DNA of 64,000 nucleotides from Chrysoperla carnea. Its lineage: Eukaryota; Arthropoda; Insecta; Neuroptera; Chrysopidae. Below are positions 1-11,700 of the stretch, piece after piece. Below the pieces are notes generated by a model, which was given only the letters and a program-made list of their open reading frames with translations, ran no database searches and had not been told where the DNA came from. The position numbers were made by a program, and so were the translations under genes. The first letter of the stretch is position 1. Each line of letters begins with the position of its first letter. The stretch is taken from NCBI RefSeq assembly GCF_905475395.1, contig NC_058342.1, forward strand, positions 8,617,140 to 8,681,139. Reading direction: 5' to 3'.

Positions 1-1809
1 TCGTTTGATCCTAATAAAAAAGTTGTAATTCAAGCTGATGCTAGTAAGGATGCCCTAGGGTGTGCACTTTTTCAAGAGGGTAAACCTGTTTTATTTGCCA
101 GTAGATCATTAACAGATTGTGAATGTAATTATGCGCAAATCTAAAAAGAAATGCTTGCACTTGTCTTTGCATTCACCAAGTTCCATAAATATATCAATGG
201 CCATACAGGTGTCACCGCTTTCTCTGATCACTCCCCGTCTATTTTTAAAAAAGATATTAGTAAAATAATTAACAATCGTTTGATAAGAATGAGGATAATG
301 TTAGTACATTATAGTTTTAATTTAGAATACCTCCCAGGTAAATTAATGTATGTTGCAGATTTTTTATCGCGTAATTTTGTTAAATCAAACTCTGGTGATG
401 ACCCAACCATGTTAGAAAGGGTGCATTGCATGGAAGAAAAAATTGACTTTACGGACGAAAAATTTTCCAAATTTGTAGAAAAAACAAAGCAAGACCCAGC
501 GCTATCGATTGTGGCGAAATTTTATCGGGAGGGTTGGCCGTCAAACTTAAAAATCAGTTCGGTCCCTGAAGTTGTTCATTTTTATAAACTTCGTGATGAA
601 ATTCATGAAGAAAACGGTATACTTTATTATGACAATAGACTGATCGTTCCAGTCGTTTTGAGGCGGTATGTTTTAAATATTTTACATGAAACACATTTGG
701 GACTAAATAAATTAAAGGACAAAGTCAAAAAATTTTTATATTGGCCAGGAATGTCTGACGTTATTGGACTGGTATCAGGGTGCATGGTATGTCAAACATT
801 TCAAAGAAGTAAAATAAAGGAGGAACTATTTCCCCACGATATCCCAGATACACCTTTCTATAAGATTGGGCTCGACATAGGTGAGTTTGATAGAAGAAAA
901 TTTTTTATTCTCGTTGATTATTTCTCTAGGTGGGTGGAAGTTGTTCCAATAAAAGACAAATCTAAATCCCAAAGATTATTATTGCCGACAATAATCCATT
1001 TGGTTCTGCAGAATTACAAAATTTTGCCAAACAATGGTGTACAGAATTCAGAACAGTAAGCCCTCGGTACCCTCAGAGTAATGGCCTGCACAAAAATATG
1101 TTGGTATTGTAAAAAATATGTTTAAAAAAATGTAAAGCTGATGGCCAAGATTTTGACTTATATCTTCTAAACTACAGAAGTTCTCCCGTAGCGGGTTTGG
1201 ATAAGTCTCCATCCCAATTACTAATGAGCAGTTTAAGGACTAAATTGCCGATTCGCAATGAAAACCTCCGCCCTATTATTAATACAGACAATATGTGAAA
1301 TAAGGCACAGAAAGAGAATCAAAGACATATTTATAACAGGCATGCTAAAAAAACCTGATTATTTTATTGCTCAGGAACCTGTAATGGTTCAAAACCAATT
1401 AACGAAACTGTGAGTTCGGGGTCACATTATTAAAAAGCTAGATTTCAGATCCTACATAATTGAAATCAATGGGAAAAGATACAGACGAAGTTCTAGATTT
1501 AAAAGAAAATTAAAAGGACTAAATCGCGAAAGGGGAATAATAGGTACCGAAACACAATTTTCTTTAACGAATGATGATTTGAATATCACGGAGAATGATC
1601 AAGGCCCTGAAAGCGAATTAAATGAAAACAGCGAGGTCCCATTGTATCAAGAAGCAGAAATTATTAATAATGATCCAACTAATAATACTGATTCAGGTCT
1701 CCAAATCAGATCGGAAAATGATAAGAATTTAATCAATTATAATGATTCTGGCATCCAGACTAGATCGGGGCGGCACGTAAAAGTGCCTAAAAAATTCCAA
1801 GATTGCTGA
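1..1809 (+). pseudogene. Ty3/gypsy pol 3' half (RNase H, integrase, C-terminal tail), broken
   Basis: The reading begins inside an RNase H domain (a QADASKDALG stretch followed by FASRSLT, typical of Ty3/gypsy RT-RNase H). It continues into an integrase H2C2 zinc finger (HETHLG then CMVCQ, about 690-800) and the start of the integrase core (GLDIGEF, about 870). An in-frame TAA at 142-144 interrupts RNase H where the family has a Glu codon. The core loses frame after about 960 and stops at 1057-1059; conserved core motifs such as PRYPQSNG (about 1060) and YRSSP (about 1180) resume in another frame, and the catalytic Glu position next to SNGL is not conserved. A tail at 1579-1809 ends TRSGRHVKVPKKF, like the C-terminus of gypsy polyproteins. 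The 5' part lies outside the window. A dead element; confidence is high for family and low for lineage. Confidence 0.85.
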
Positions 1810-1979
1810 AGCAATTTGAAGTATGAATTGTATGACTTACTATGTATCATGAAAATATGTAATATTGTAAATCTTATGTATATATTCCATAATTTTTATT
1901 TTGTGATTTTTATTATGTAATTTATATTATGTGATTTTGAAGAGGAGGATGTTTGGATAATTGAGATACTATATGTCCA

Positions 1980-4925
1980 AGTGGAGGGCAATGGCAAACC
2001 CCCACTCAAAACTGCTCAGGAAGATTATGCTCTTCAATCCCAGAAAATACAAAAAAACAAACTAAATACTAATAAAGGGAATATTAATATTGCTTCGTGG
2101 AATGTACGAACAATGCTTAAACCTGGTAAGATGGCAAACATTAAACAGGAAATGGACCGTTTGAAAATAAATGTTATGGGAGTATGCGAAACAAGATTAA
2201 AAGGAATTGGCAAATTTAAATCGGGCAATTATTGGGTTCTTTATTCAGGAGGTACAACACACGATTATGGAGTAGGTTTTATAATGACGCAGGAAATGTA
2301 TAATAAAATAGTAGGCTATTGGGCTATTTCAGAACGAATGCTTGTGATTAAATATAATAATAAACCAAACAACTTAACAATTATAATGGTATACGCACCG
2401 ACAGCTAATGATTCAAAAGAAAATATAAACAACTTTTATGAACAGCTAGAGACTGCCTACAGACAGGTCAAATCACAGGATATCGTGATTGTAATGGGAG
2501 ACCTAAATGCGAAAGTCGGAAAAGGAAGAGAAGATAATATAGTGGGGCCGCACGGACTTGGTGTAAGAAACGAAAGAGGAGAAAGATGGGTATACTGGTG
2601 TCAACAGAAAAATTTAGTTATAACAAATACTTGGTTTCAAAATAAAAATAATAAAATAAATACATGGACAAGTCCCGATGGAAGATACAAGAATCAGATA
2701 GACTACATCGCAATAAATCAACGCTTCAGAAACTGTATCACGAATTCGCGAACCTATCCAAGCGCAGATTGTAACAGTGATCATAATTTAATAATGTGCA
2801 GTTTACGCTTTAAATTAAAAATATTAAAACATAGTGTTAAAAAAAAGTTAAAATTTAACGAAAGCCTTAAATTAAAATACACGGACAGCATAAACCAAAC
2901 ATTAATAAATTGGAATAAAGAAGATAATATTGAAATTAAATGGAACACAATAAAAAATTCGTTGATAAAAAATCATGAACAAATAGTGCGTGAAGAGTTA
3001 GCAAATACGATGAGGCCAGGAAAGAAAGATTGGATAACTCAAGAAATCCTAGAACTGATGAATCAACGAAGAGTGTGCAAAAATATCAACCAACAGCGAT
3101 ATAAAGAATTGAATAAACTGATTAAAAAAAAGTGTCACATAGAAAAGGAAAATTGGCTTAATAAAACCTGTGACGAGCTCAGCCAAAATATAAATTACGA
3201 CCCAAGTGCCCAATTTAAAATTTTGAATTCAATATGCGGGACCAAAAAGAAAGCGATATCGACAGGAGTTATTAAAGATGAGAACGGGAGATTATTAATG
3301 GAGACGAGAGATATCGTAAACAGATGGAAAAAGTATATTGAAGATTTATATAAAGACGATATGAGAGGAGAAAAACCAATATTGCAAAATGAAACAGGCC
3401 CACCTATTCTCAAAGAAGAAGTCAAAGCAGCCATCGAAAAACTCAAGAACGACAAAATGCCAGGCACAGACGGAATAACTGCTGAAATGCTTAAAATCTA
3501 CGACGATACTATACTCGAAAAGTACACAGAATTACTCAACGACATATATGAGAAGGGATACTTGCCTGAAGATTTCCTAAAATCTACCATTATTGCCATA
3601 CCAAAAACACCGAACGCCACAGAATGTGAAAAACATCGAACAATAAGTATAATAAATAATTTTATGAAAATATTAACAAGGGTTATATTGGAAAGAATAA
3701 AAAATAAGGTAGCTTCATATATATCCCCTGAACAAGTAGGTTTTAAAAAAGGAGTAGGAACACGAAACGCCCTATTTACAATTAAAAGAATAATCGAAAG
3801 AAGTGTAGAAGTGCAAAAAAAAGTGTATCTATGTTTTGTAGATTTTAGTAAGGCATTCGATAGAATAAAACATGAACAACTAATAGAAGTGCTTAAAGAA
3901 TGTAATATTGACAATAAAGATCTTAACCTTATAAGTAATATGTATTGGCAACAAAAAGCAGTGGTTAATATCAATAAAACACAAACCGAAGAGGCCTCTA
4001 TCAAACGGGGGGTACGACAAGGGTGCATCCTATCACCAATTCTGTTTAACCTATACACTGAAAAAATTTTCCAACGGCTAAAAGATATAGAAGGGATCAA
4101 AATTGCGGGTTTTAATGTGTGTAATATAAGATACGCGGATGATACAATACTAATAGCAGACAGTGAACAAAAACTACAAAATCTATTGAATGAAGTGTAT
4201 GGAAGTAGCAAAAGGTTAGGAATGGACATTAACCCAAAAAAGACAGCTATAATGGTAGTGACAAATCAAAAGCAAAACAACTAAACGAACCAATTAATAT
4301 AATAATTAATAGTGAAAAACTTAAAACAGTTGATAAATACGTGTATCTTGGGACCTTAATTACTAACGATGGAAAATGCATCCACGAAATTAAAAGACGG
4401 GTGGCTATGGCTAAAACTTCTTTTAATAAACTTAAAAATTTGATAAGTAACAAAAACATTACTACAAATATAAAACAAAAGTTAATAGAAACATGTGTAT
4501 GGTCAGTATTGTTATATGGATGCGAAGGTTGGAACATTAACCAATGCGCAATGCGGTTATTAGAATCGTTTGAAACTTGGATTTGGCGTAGAATTATTAA
4601 AATTAAATGGAATGATTACGTTAGTAATGAAAAAGTATGGGAAAGAATAGGTCAAAAGAAAATGCTGAAAACAAAAATATATAAAAGACAACTGGAATTT
4701 CTGGGACACATCATCAGAAAAAACGAGCTGGAAGCAATAGCACTGCTGGGAAAAGTGGAAGGACGCAGGGGGAGAGGGAGAAGAAGAAGAAGCTTCCTAG
4801 AAAACCTACCACTTAACTTAACAACAGCCGATATCGTACATTCGGCATACGACCGAAAATTATGGAAGAGCATATCCGTCAACGTCTGTAAACAGACATG
4901 ACACATCATCATCATCATCATCATC
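1980..4925 (+). mobile_element. RTE-like non-LTR retrotransposon (LINE)
   Basis: An endonuclease plus reverse transcriptase unit ends in a (CAT)n microsatellite tail (about 4903-4927), as RTE-type LINEs do. A 9-bp duplication, atatgtcca, occurs at 1971-1979 and 4926-4934 on either side, consistent with target-primed insertion. The element sits inside the 3' LTR of the preceding gypsy element and so is younger than it. The 5' end may be slightly truncated, because no in-frame ATG is seen before the endonuclease domain. Confidence 0.8.
1981..4901 (+). pseudogene. LINE endonuclease-reverse transcriptase ORF with one frameshift
   Basis: The product would combine an APE-type endonuclease (ASWNVRTM at about 2089, MGDLNAKVGK at about 2500, QIDYIA at about 2697, SDHNL at about 2776) with a reverse transcriptase (LCFVDFSKAFDRIK at about 3830, RYADDTIL with the catalytic Asp pair at about 4130). 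The frame is open to the TAA at 4282-4284. It is then continued in another frame from about 4260 to 4901 by a C-terminal domain (YLGTLITNDG, LLYGCEGWN, LEFLGHIIR). One small indel near 4255 explains the break. The first ATG in frame is at 2113, inside the endonuclease, so the original start is missing or non-canonical. Nearly intact, hence fairly young. Confidence 0.85.
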
Positions 4926-5149
4926 ATATGTCCATGGTTGAGAGTTGTACATTATTGGTCCATGGTCATATTGTATAGGCTTTATACAAATAGGTTTAAT
5001 TCATTATGACTGAGTTGGTTGTATTGTGAACATGATCTTCATTATTATAAAATAAATAAAGAATGGAATCGGATGTGTATTTTATTATTGTATGTATATT
5101 AATAACCTTTAATAAAATAAAATAAAACAGTTATCACTATAAATATGGG

Positions 5150-5560
5150 AAAAACTCGATGGGCAAAACTCGATACTGTTCGTATTCATATCAGAAGTAG
5201 GCAACCACGCAGATGTTTTAATTATCGAAACTTATTTAGAGGAATCAACTCCTAGTATAGAAGTTGTTGGTGGAAATATTGATCTTTTAATAATTATAAT
5301 ATGAAGCAGTATCGTTGATCAGAATATTTATTTCTTTAAACCTGGAAAACGATGGGTTGAAAAAGTATATTAGAAATCATATTTTATTTTTATATGCTAT
5401 AAGTTCTTCCGTAAGCGTAAGATAAGAACACTATTTTGAAAAAAAGACTAGATTTAAAGCTATTAGTAGAAGTATTTAATCAAGAAAATTCTGCGCCAGA
5501 TGTATTGATCAGAGCAGATACAACTTTTTATTTCAACAAGTGAAAACAAACAATTGACTG
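5150..5560 (+). pseudogene. Decayed coding fragment, unidentified insect repeat-borne family
   Basis: Short open stretches read like protein: one at about 5188-5285 (HADVLIIETYLEE, VVGGNIDLL), then a KPGK motif near 5340, then KKRLDLKLLVEVFN at about 5440. This order resembles, from memory, a repeat-borne insect family with a GEDTDLLVLL motif. Stops and frame changes separate the pieces. A diverged second copy of the last piece, about 100 bp, is at 6448-6545. Function unknown; the assignment is tentative. Confidence 0.3.
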
Positions 5561-5724
5561 AGTTAATTGTTGAAATACCATGGTCAGTGTTGATTTCTTT
5601 ACCACATTACACATACAAACATGTGACACATACATAACTAATAAAGTATAGTACATATGTAAATGACTAGGTTTCTGCATTACCGACCGACATTTAGTGT
5701 ATAGTTTGTACACATATTATAAAA

Positions 5725-6060
5725 TTTCCGCCTAATTGGCGCCCTCACGGGTAAACAGTGATGTTTACGAAAAAATGTTTCAAACAAAAGTTGTTCAATT
5801 TTTGATAAGGAACATTTTTTACATTTAAACATTTGTTCTATCTCTAACGGTTTATAAGATGGGTCTTACGGACCCAAGACCCAATTGCTCTATGATGCTC
5901 ATTTACGAACTTGACCTCACTTTTTACGTCCTGAGTACGCTGTAAAAATTTCAGCTCGATATCTTTTTTCGTTTTGGAGTTATCGTGTCCACAGACGGAC
6001 GGACGGACGGACAACCGGAAATGGACTAATTAGGTGATTGTATGAACACCTATGACAAAA
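5725..6060 (-). repeat. Dispersed repeat, inverted copy of the 3' part of repeat B
   Basis: The reverse complement of this stretch matches about 42850-43110: the same ordered words (control of ...gttagagatagaac..., ...gaaacattttttcg..., ...acgtcctgagtacgc... as its complement) occur in both. It includes a short tandem run of ggac (about 5998-6013). The remaining sequence to 6784 is AT-rich with no supported gene. Confidence 0.65.
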
Positions 6061-6784
6061 TTTTTTTCCTAGCGTCATTATTTTTAAGCGTTACAAACTT
6101 GGGACTAAACTTAATATACTATGTATATTTCATATATACATGGTATAAAAACAGAGACATCACTTGATCATTAACGATATTTGATATTCGCAAAATGTGC
6201 GAAACTTAACAAGCTTGTACAATTGTCCTTTGAAAATGTACTCACTAGAACTGACACCACAACGATAACCTAGTAGTATTTCCAACATAATAATTGCTAT
6301 TTTGTTAATATTATTTAATAATTAAACTTTACTTACCTGTGATTAGAGTATTCGATCCCGGTTATATTTTAGTCCCGAAATTTTCGGGATCAAATTTAAT
6401 CAATACCTAAATTTTCGGGATTGATACAGTACATTTAAATTATTTCGAAAAAAGATTAGATTTACAGCAAATTAGTAGAAGTATTTAATATATTGTGCCT
6501 CAGATGTACGATCAGTTTAGATACAACTTTTTAAATAAGTCAATAAAAATGAGCTAGAAACGAAACACACTTACCTTAATATGACATTTTGACATCTCTT
6601 TAAGCTAATTACGATATTAACTTAATATCGTACACCGACTTAAATGTTCTTTTCATTTTTGTGAACACGCTTTTATTAGCTCCACTTGTAACTAGCTATG
6701 TATGTAAGAAAATCTTGGAATGTTAATTTGACCCACCTGTCGGTCTTCGATTAGGTTGAAATTTTGCACACGCTCTGAGTTCTG

Positions 6785-7440
6785 ATGACAATACATGACA
6801 ATTTTCAATCATTTAAAAGACGATATTATTTTGATAATATGAAATCAAAAATAACCTCGTTTATAAATACCTGCGACACATGCTCAAAAGCAAAATATGA
6901 ACGTCACCCACTTCAATTAAAACAAGAACAGACAGACCAAGCTACTCAGCCATTCGAAATACTACTTACAGATATTTTATTCATTGAAAAAATCTTATAA
7001 TGACTATCATTGACAAATTTTCCAAATTTTGTGAAACAATCATTCCACCATTCAAAAACGGAACAGAAGTACTTCAAGGACTTAGACAATTTTTAGCAGG
7101 ACATGGAATACCCAAAAAAAATAGTTCACGACTCAGGTTTAGAATTTGAAAATACCCAATTCAAAGAATTCTTACAACTATACGAGATAGAAAACCATAC
7201 AACTGCCGCTCGATCTTCAACGGGAAACTCTCCTGTAGAAGAAAATTATCAACGAAATCATATCTGAACAAAATAATAAACTAACGGAAAAACATAATAA
7301 AGCAAATCAAAATAAACCGGATCCACCCCAAATTATAAGACCTACTTATATTAAAAATAACCAGAGAAAAACTAAATTACAACCCGCTTACGACCAAGTA
7401 AACTATTTTCAGATTCGTAATGACCGCGAGCCAACACATC
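6785..7440 (+). pseudogene. Integrase remnant of errantivirus-like copy 1
   Basis: The zinc-finger part (FDNMKSKITSFINTCDTCSK) is open from 6785 to 7000. The core follows in broken frames: IIDKFSKF-like sequence at about 7005, HDSGLEF at about 7125 and the SPVE region near 7230 that carries the catalytic Glu. This copy keeps core sequence between the second Asp and the Glu that is deleted from copy 2. Not functional. Confidence 0.75.
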
Positions 7441-7449
7441 GAGTATCAT

Positions 7450-8410
7450 GACCTTACACAAACTAAGGGCATGCTAGCCCTCAACCTTGGATCAACGAAA
7501 GTAACGACTCATTTTAATAACCTTATTCATTTAATTAATATAACCAACTTACAATTAGCTGTAGAAACTATTTAAGATAGATACTTTTATCAATTTAGAA
7601 TTTAATCATACTCTCTTTTATATTCCAAAACATTTACATAACCAATAAAATATCTTAGAAGAAAAAATCAATAGTTTAAGTATTAACAAACGTAACAAAA
7701 GAGGATTAATAGACGAATTAGGGACAGTAATAACGAAAATCACAGGAAACATGGACAATGACGACGCAACTCAAATTAACAAACAAATTAGGTCTCTTCA
7801 AGATAACGAATTATTAATTAAAAATACTGTAAATAATACACAAATTAAACACACAAATGATACAATGTTTTGAAAACATTACAAATTTATAAATACCGAA
7901 CAAGCAAAGTTACAAATAATAGTAAAAACAATCAAATCTTATCCAAACATTGAACAACAATTATTTCAAAGTCAATTTTATTTTTCTATACAATCACAAA
8001 TTCAATTATTAGCAGATCACGTAGATGCAAATATATCAATTCAATAAAATTGGCAAAATTGGGAATACTATCTAAACACATCTTAACAAAATCGGAATTA
8101 AAAATAGTTAGACAATCGCTTCACAATCAATTATAAATTTTAAACGACGAACATATTTACGAATTACTTCAATTAAAAGCCTATTTTAATGATGCGAACA
8201 TAGTTTTTGCAATCCAAATTCCTCAAATATCTAACGTAAGTTATAAAACTATTAAATTGAGAGCTTTACCTGAAAACAAAAAAATTATGAAACCTAAAAC
8301 CAACTACCTCGTATACAACCTTGAATAATATTCATTCATTGAGAAAACTTGCACCAGAATAGAACAGATATACTTATGCAACCCAATAATACTACAAAAT
8401 ACATCAATTA
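7450..8410 (+). pseudogene. Env-like (fusion glycoprotein) remnant, first part, copy 1
   Basis: Collinear with the env-like ORF of copy 2, with a dibasic cleavage-type site followed by a GLID-type segment near 7690-7720. It also retains about 300 bp upstream of that site, the region that would hold the amino-terminal subunit and that is absent from copy 2. Multiple stops and indels destroy the frame. The second part continues after the Copia insertion, at 12886-13335. Confidence 0.65.
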
Positions 8411-8636
8411 TGTTGGAATGAGAAAATTATTTTGTACACATTCTATTAATAAAAATATGTGTTATTATTAAGTTGGCACTAGTGTAAAAAAGCCGCCTTA
8501 TATTTTTTTAGTTGTCAATATACATAATGTAACAGAGTTGTACATTTTCAGTTTATTTTTACTTTAATTACAAATCATTAATTATTACTTGTGTTATTTC
8601 AATTATCCTGTGATCATCAAAACCGACATTCCAAGA
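8411..8636 (+). repeat. Copia 5' LTR
   Basis: Starts tgttggaatg and ends cattccaaga, nearly perfect short inverted termini. Identical in length and sequence to the 3' LTR at 12660-12885. It should contain the element's promoter. Confidence 0.95.
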
Positions 8637-8648
8637 GGTTATGGGCCT
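8637..8648 (+). other. Copia primer-binding site
   Basis: The sequence ggttatgggcct directly follows the 5' LTR. It matches the primer site of Drosophila copia, which pairs with an internal half-molecule of initiator tRNA-Met rather than the tRNA 3' end (known for that family; inferred here). Confidence 0.75.
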
Positions 8649-8748
8649 TTAAATTGGATATTTTTGGTGACACTGAAAATTTAACCTCAAGTAGTGTATC
8701 CGTTAGCGAAGTAATTAGTGAAGTGTATCCGTTTTTATACACGTGAAA

Positions 8749-11700
8749 ATGTCTGGAAACAACTTACCGGTTATTGAAAAACTTAAAGGTAGGGAAAATT
8801 ATAACACGTGGCAATTTTCCATTCGAACTTTTTTGGAATTAGAAGATCTTTGGACATGTGTTCTCGGTACCGATTCTACCGCTGATGAAGAAAAAAAGAT
8901 CAGGCGCGATGTTAAAGCCAAATCAAAAATTATTCTGTGTATTGATCCCATCAATTATGTGCACATTCAAAATGCAAATACTGCGAAAGCAGTTTGGGAT
9001 AAACTTAAAATAACGTTTCATGATTCTGGACTTGCACGCAAAGTCAGTCTTATTCGAACTTTAATAACCACAAATCTTGAAAGTTGCGAATCCGTAGAAG
9101 ACTATGTAGGAAAAATTATGTCAACCGCTCAAAAATTAAACGACATAAATTTTGAAATAACTGATGAATGGTTGGGAACATTTTTATTGGCTGGTTTACC
9201 GGATGAATATAAACCTATGATCATGGCCATTGAAAGTTCTGGAATCCCACTGACGGCTGATTCTGTTAAAACAAAGCTACTACAAGAAGTGAAAAACAAT
9301 AAACCTACAAACTCCGTGGCATTATACAACAAACAGCAAAATTACAATAAGCATCAATATAGAAACACAAATCAACAAACCAAGGGTCCGAGATGTTTTA
9401 ATTGTAATGGATATGGGCATATTTCAAAACACTGTTCACGTAAGAAAGTAAACAATTCAAATTACGTAAAAAATAAGCAGACGACTTTATTATCATGTTT
9501 CAATACATCCAACTCAAAAAATAACAGCTGGTTCGTTGATTCCGGCGCTTCAGCTCACATGTCGCACACCAAAGTTCAAAATTTAAAATCTGCAAGTGTT
9601 GCTGACATTATGGTAGCAAATAGTCATCGAATTAATGTAAAAGGGATTGGAAGTACAGAAGTAAACTTAAATAATGTTTCCGTCAACATCAAGGATGTGC
9701 TTTATGTTCCGGATTTATCAGCTAATTTACTATCTGTCAGTCAAACTGTTAAACAAGGAAACACTGTGATTTTTGATAATAAAGGTTGTCGTATTCTTGA
9801 CAGTGATGGTTTTCAAATAGCTAGTGCTAGTTTAATAGACAATATTTATAAACTTGATTGTGAACCTAGTATTAACCAATCGTTACTTACCAAGTCAAAT
9901 ATAATGGATTTATGGCACCGTCGACTAGGACATCTCAACTATGAATATATAAAAAAACTTAAATGTATTGAAAATGTTTCAAACGTAAATTCCTCCGAAT
10001 ATAATTGCGATAAGTGCGTAATATGTGTAAAAGGTAAACAAACACTGAAACCGTTCAAAAATGCAGGAACCCGTGCTAAAAATATTTTAGAGTTAGTGCA
10101 TTCGGATTTGTGCGGTCCAATGGAGAGTGTTTCGTTAGGTGGTGCACGATATTTTTTAACATTCATTGATGATTTTACTCATAAAGTTTTTGTTTTCACT
10201 CTTAAAAATAAAAGTGAAGTATTTGAACATTTTAAAAATTTCAAAGCATTTGTTGAAAATCAATCCGGTTATAAAATTAAAATTTTGCGTACAGACAATG
10301 GGGGAGAATATTGCTCGAATGATTTTACTCGTTTCTTACAACAATCAGGAATACAGCACCAATTGTCTACACCGCATACTCCGCAGCAAAATGGGCTAGC
10401 TGAGCGTATGAATAGAACAATTGTAGAAAAGGTCCGGTGCATGTTATTAGATTCAGGTTTAGGGAAAGAATTTTGGGCAGAAGCGGTTTCCACAGCCGTT
10501 TATTTAATTAATAGGTCACCCACAAAATCTTTATCTAATGGCATCCCTGAGGAAGTTTGGTCAGGTACTAAAGTGAAACTAGATCACTTAAAAATTTTTG
10601 GTTGCAAGGCAATCATGCACATACCCAAACAAAACCGCAGGAAACTTGATCAAAAATCCAAAGAATGTGTTTTTGTAGGATACAGCTCAAACTGTAAAGG
10701 ATATCGTTTATATGAACCCAAATCGAGACGTACCCACATCTCTCGAGATGTAGTTTTTTTGGAAAATGATAATATTTCTAAGAAAACCGATGTTGATACT
10801 GTAAATTTAGATTTAGTGGGAGGTAGTCCTCTGGACATAGACAATAATTTTAATGAAGATGTACTTGAAGTGGGAGAAAGTGACTTTGTTGCAGAAAGTG
10901 ATGACTCAAGTACATATTTCTCTGAAAATTCTTTGGAAGACCCGACCTTCGAATTTCCACAGGAAGCAATACATTCCGCAGATAGCACTTCTACAGATCT
11001 ACGCCGATCTGAGCGACCTAAAAAACCAAAAGTATTGGATGATTTTCTGTTATACATGACAAAATCAACTAACTTTGATCCAATATCCGTGGAAGAAGCT
11101 CTAACCAGGCCCGATGCAAATGAGTGGAAGTTAGCTATGAAAGACGAGTACGACTCGTTAATAGCAAACCACACTTGGGATTTGATTGACGTTCCGATTA
11201 ATAAAAACGTCATTAAATCAAAGTGGGTTTTCAAAACTAAACGTTCAGGGACAGGGAAAGTTCAGTACAAAGCTAGACTGGTTGTGAAAGGTTGCGCCCA
11301 GAAACCAGGGATCGATTACGATGAAACTTACTCACCTGTAGTAAGATATAGCTCAATTCGATACCTTATGGCTCTGGCTGTGCGATATGACTTATGCATA
11401 GATCAGATGGATGCTGTCAGTGCCTTTTTGCAAGGCGATTTATCTGAAGAAATATATATGTCACAACCCGAAATGTTTGAAGTCAATGACAAAGCTTGCC
11501 GACTCCGAAAAACTATTTACGGTTTAAAACAATCTAGCAGGGAGTGGAACAATAAATTGAATGATTGTCTCCTTCAAGCGGGACTCACGAGGAGTAGGAC
11601 CGATTCATGCGTATATTACAAAATCAAAGAAAAAAAACTGACATTTGTGGCCGTATATGTAGACGACTTACTGATTTTTTCTAATGATTCTACTTTCAAA

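Larger units (their letters stand above)
1950..5129 (+). repeat. 3' LTR of the first Ty3/gypsy element, split by a LINE
   Basis: A purine-rich tract (agaggagga, 1941-1949) precedes a TG start at 1950, as expected for a polypurine tract and LTR edge. The LTR runs 1950-1979, is interrupted by a LINE, and resumes at 4935, ending near the CA at 5128-5129. Without the LINE it would be about 225 bp. The right end is set only by the CA dinucleotide and the lack of further structure. The 5' LTR is not in the window, so the call cannot be confirmed by comparison. Confidence 0.45.

Noticed and set aside
3498..4229. 243-codon minus-strand frame
   Set aside because: Shadow of the LINE reverse transcriptase on the other strand.
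10650..11234. 194-codon minus-strand frame in Copia
   Set aside because: Shadow of the intact gag-pol; no motif of its own.
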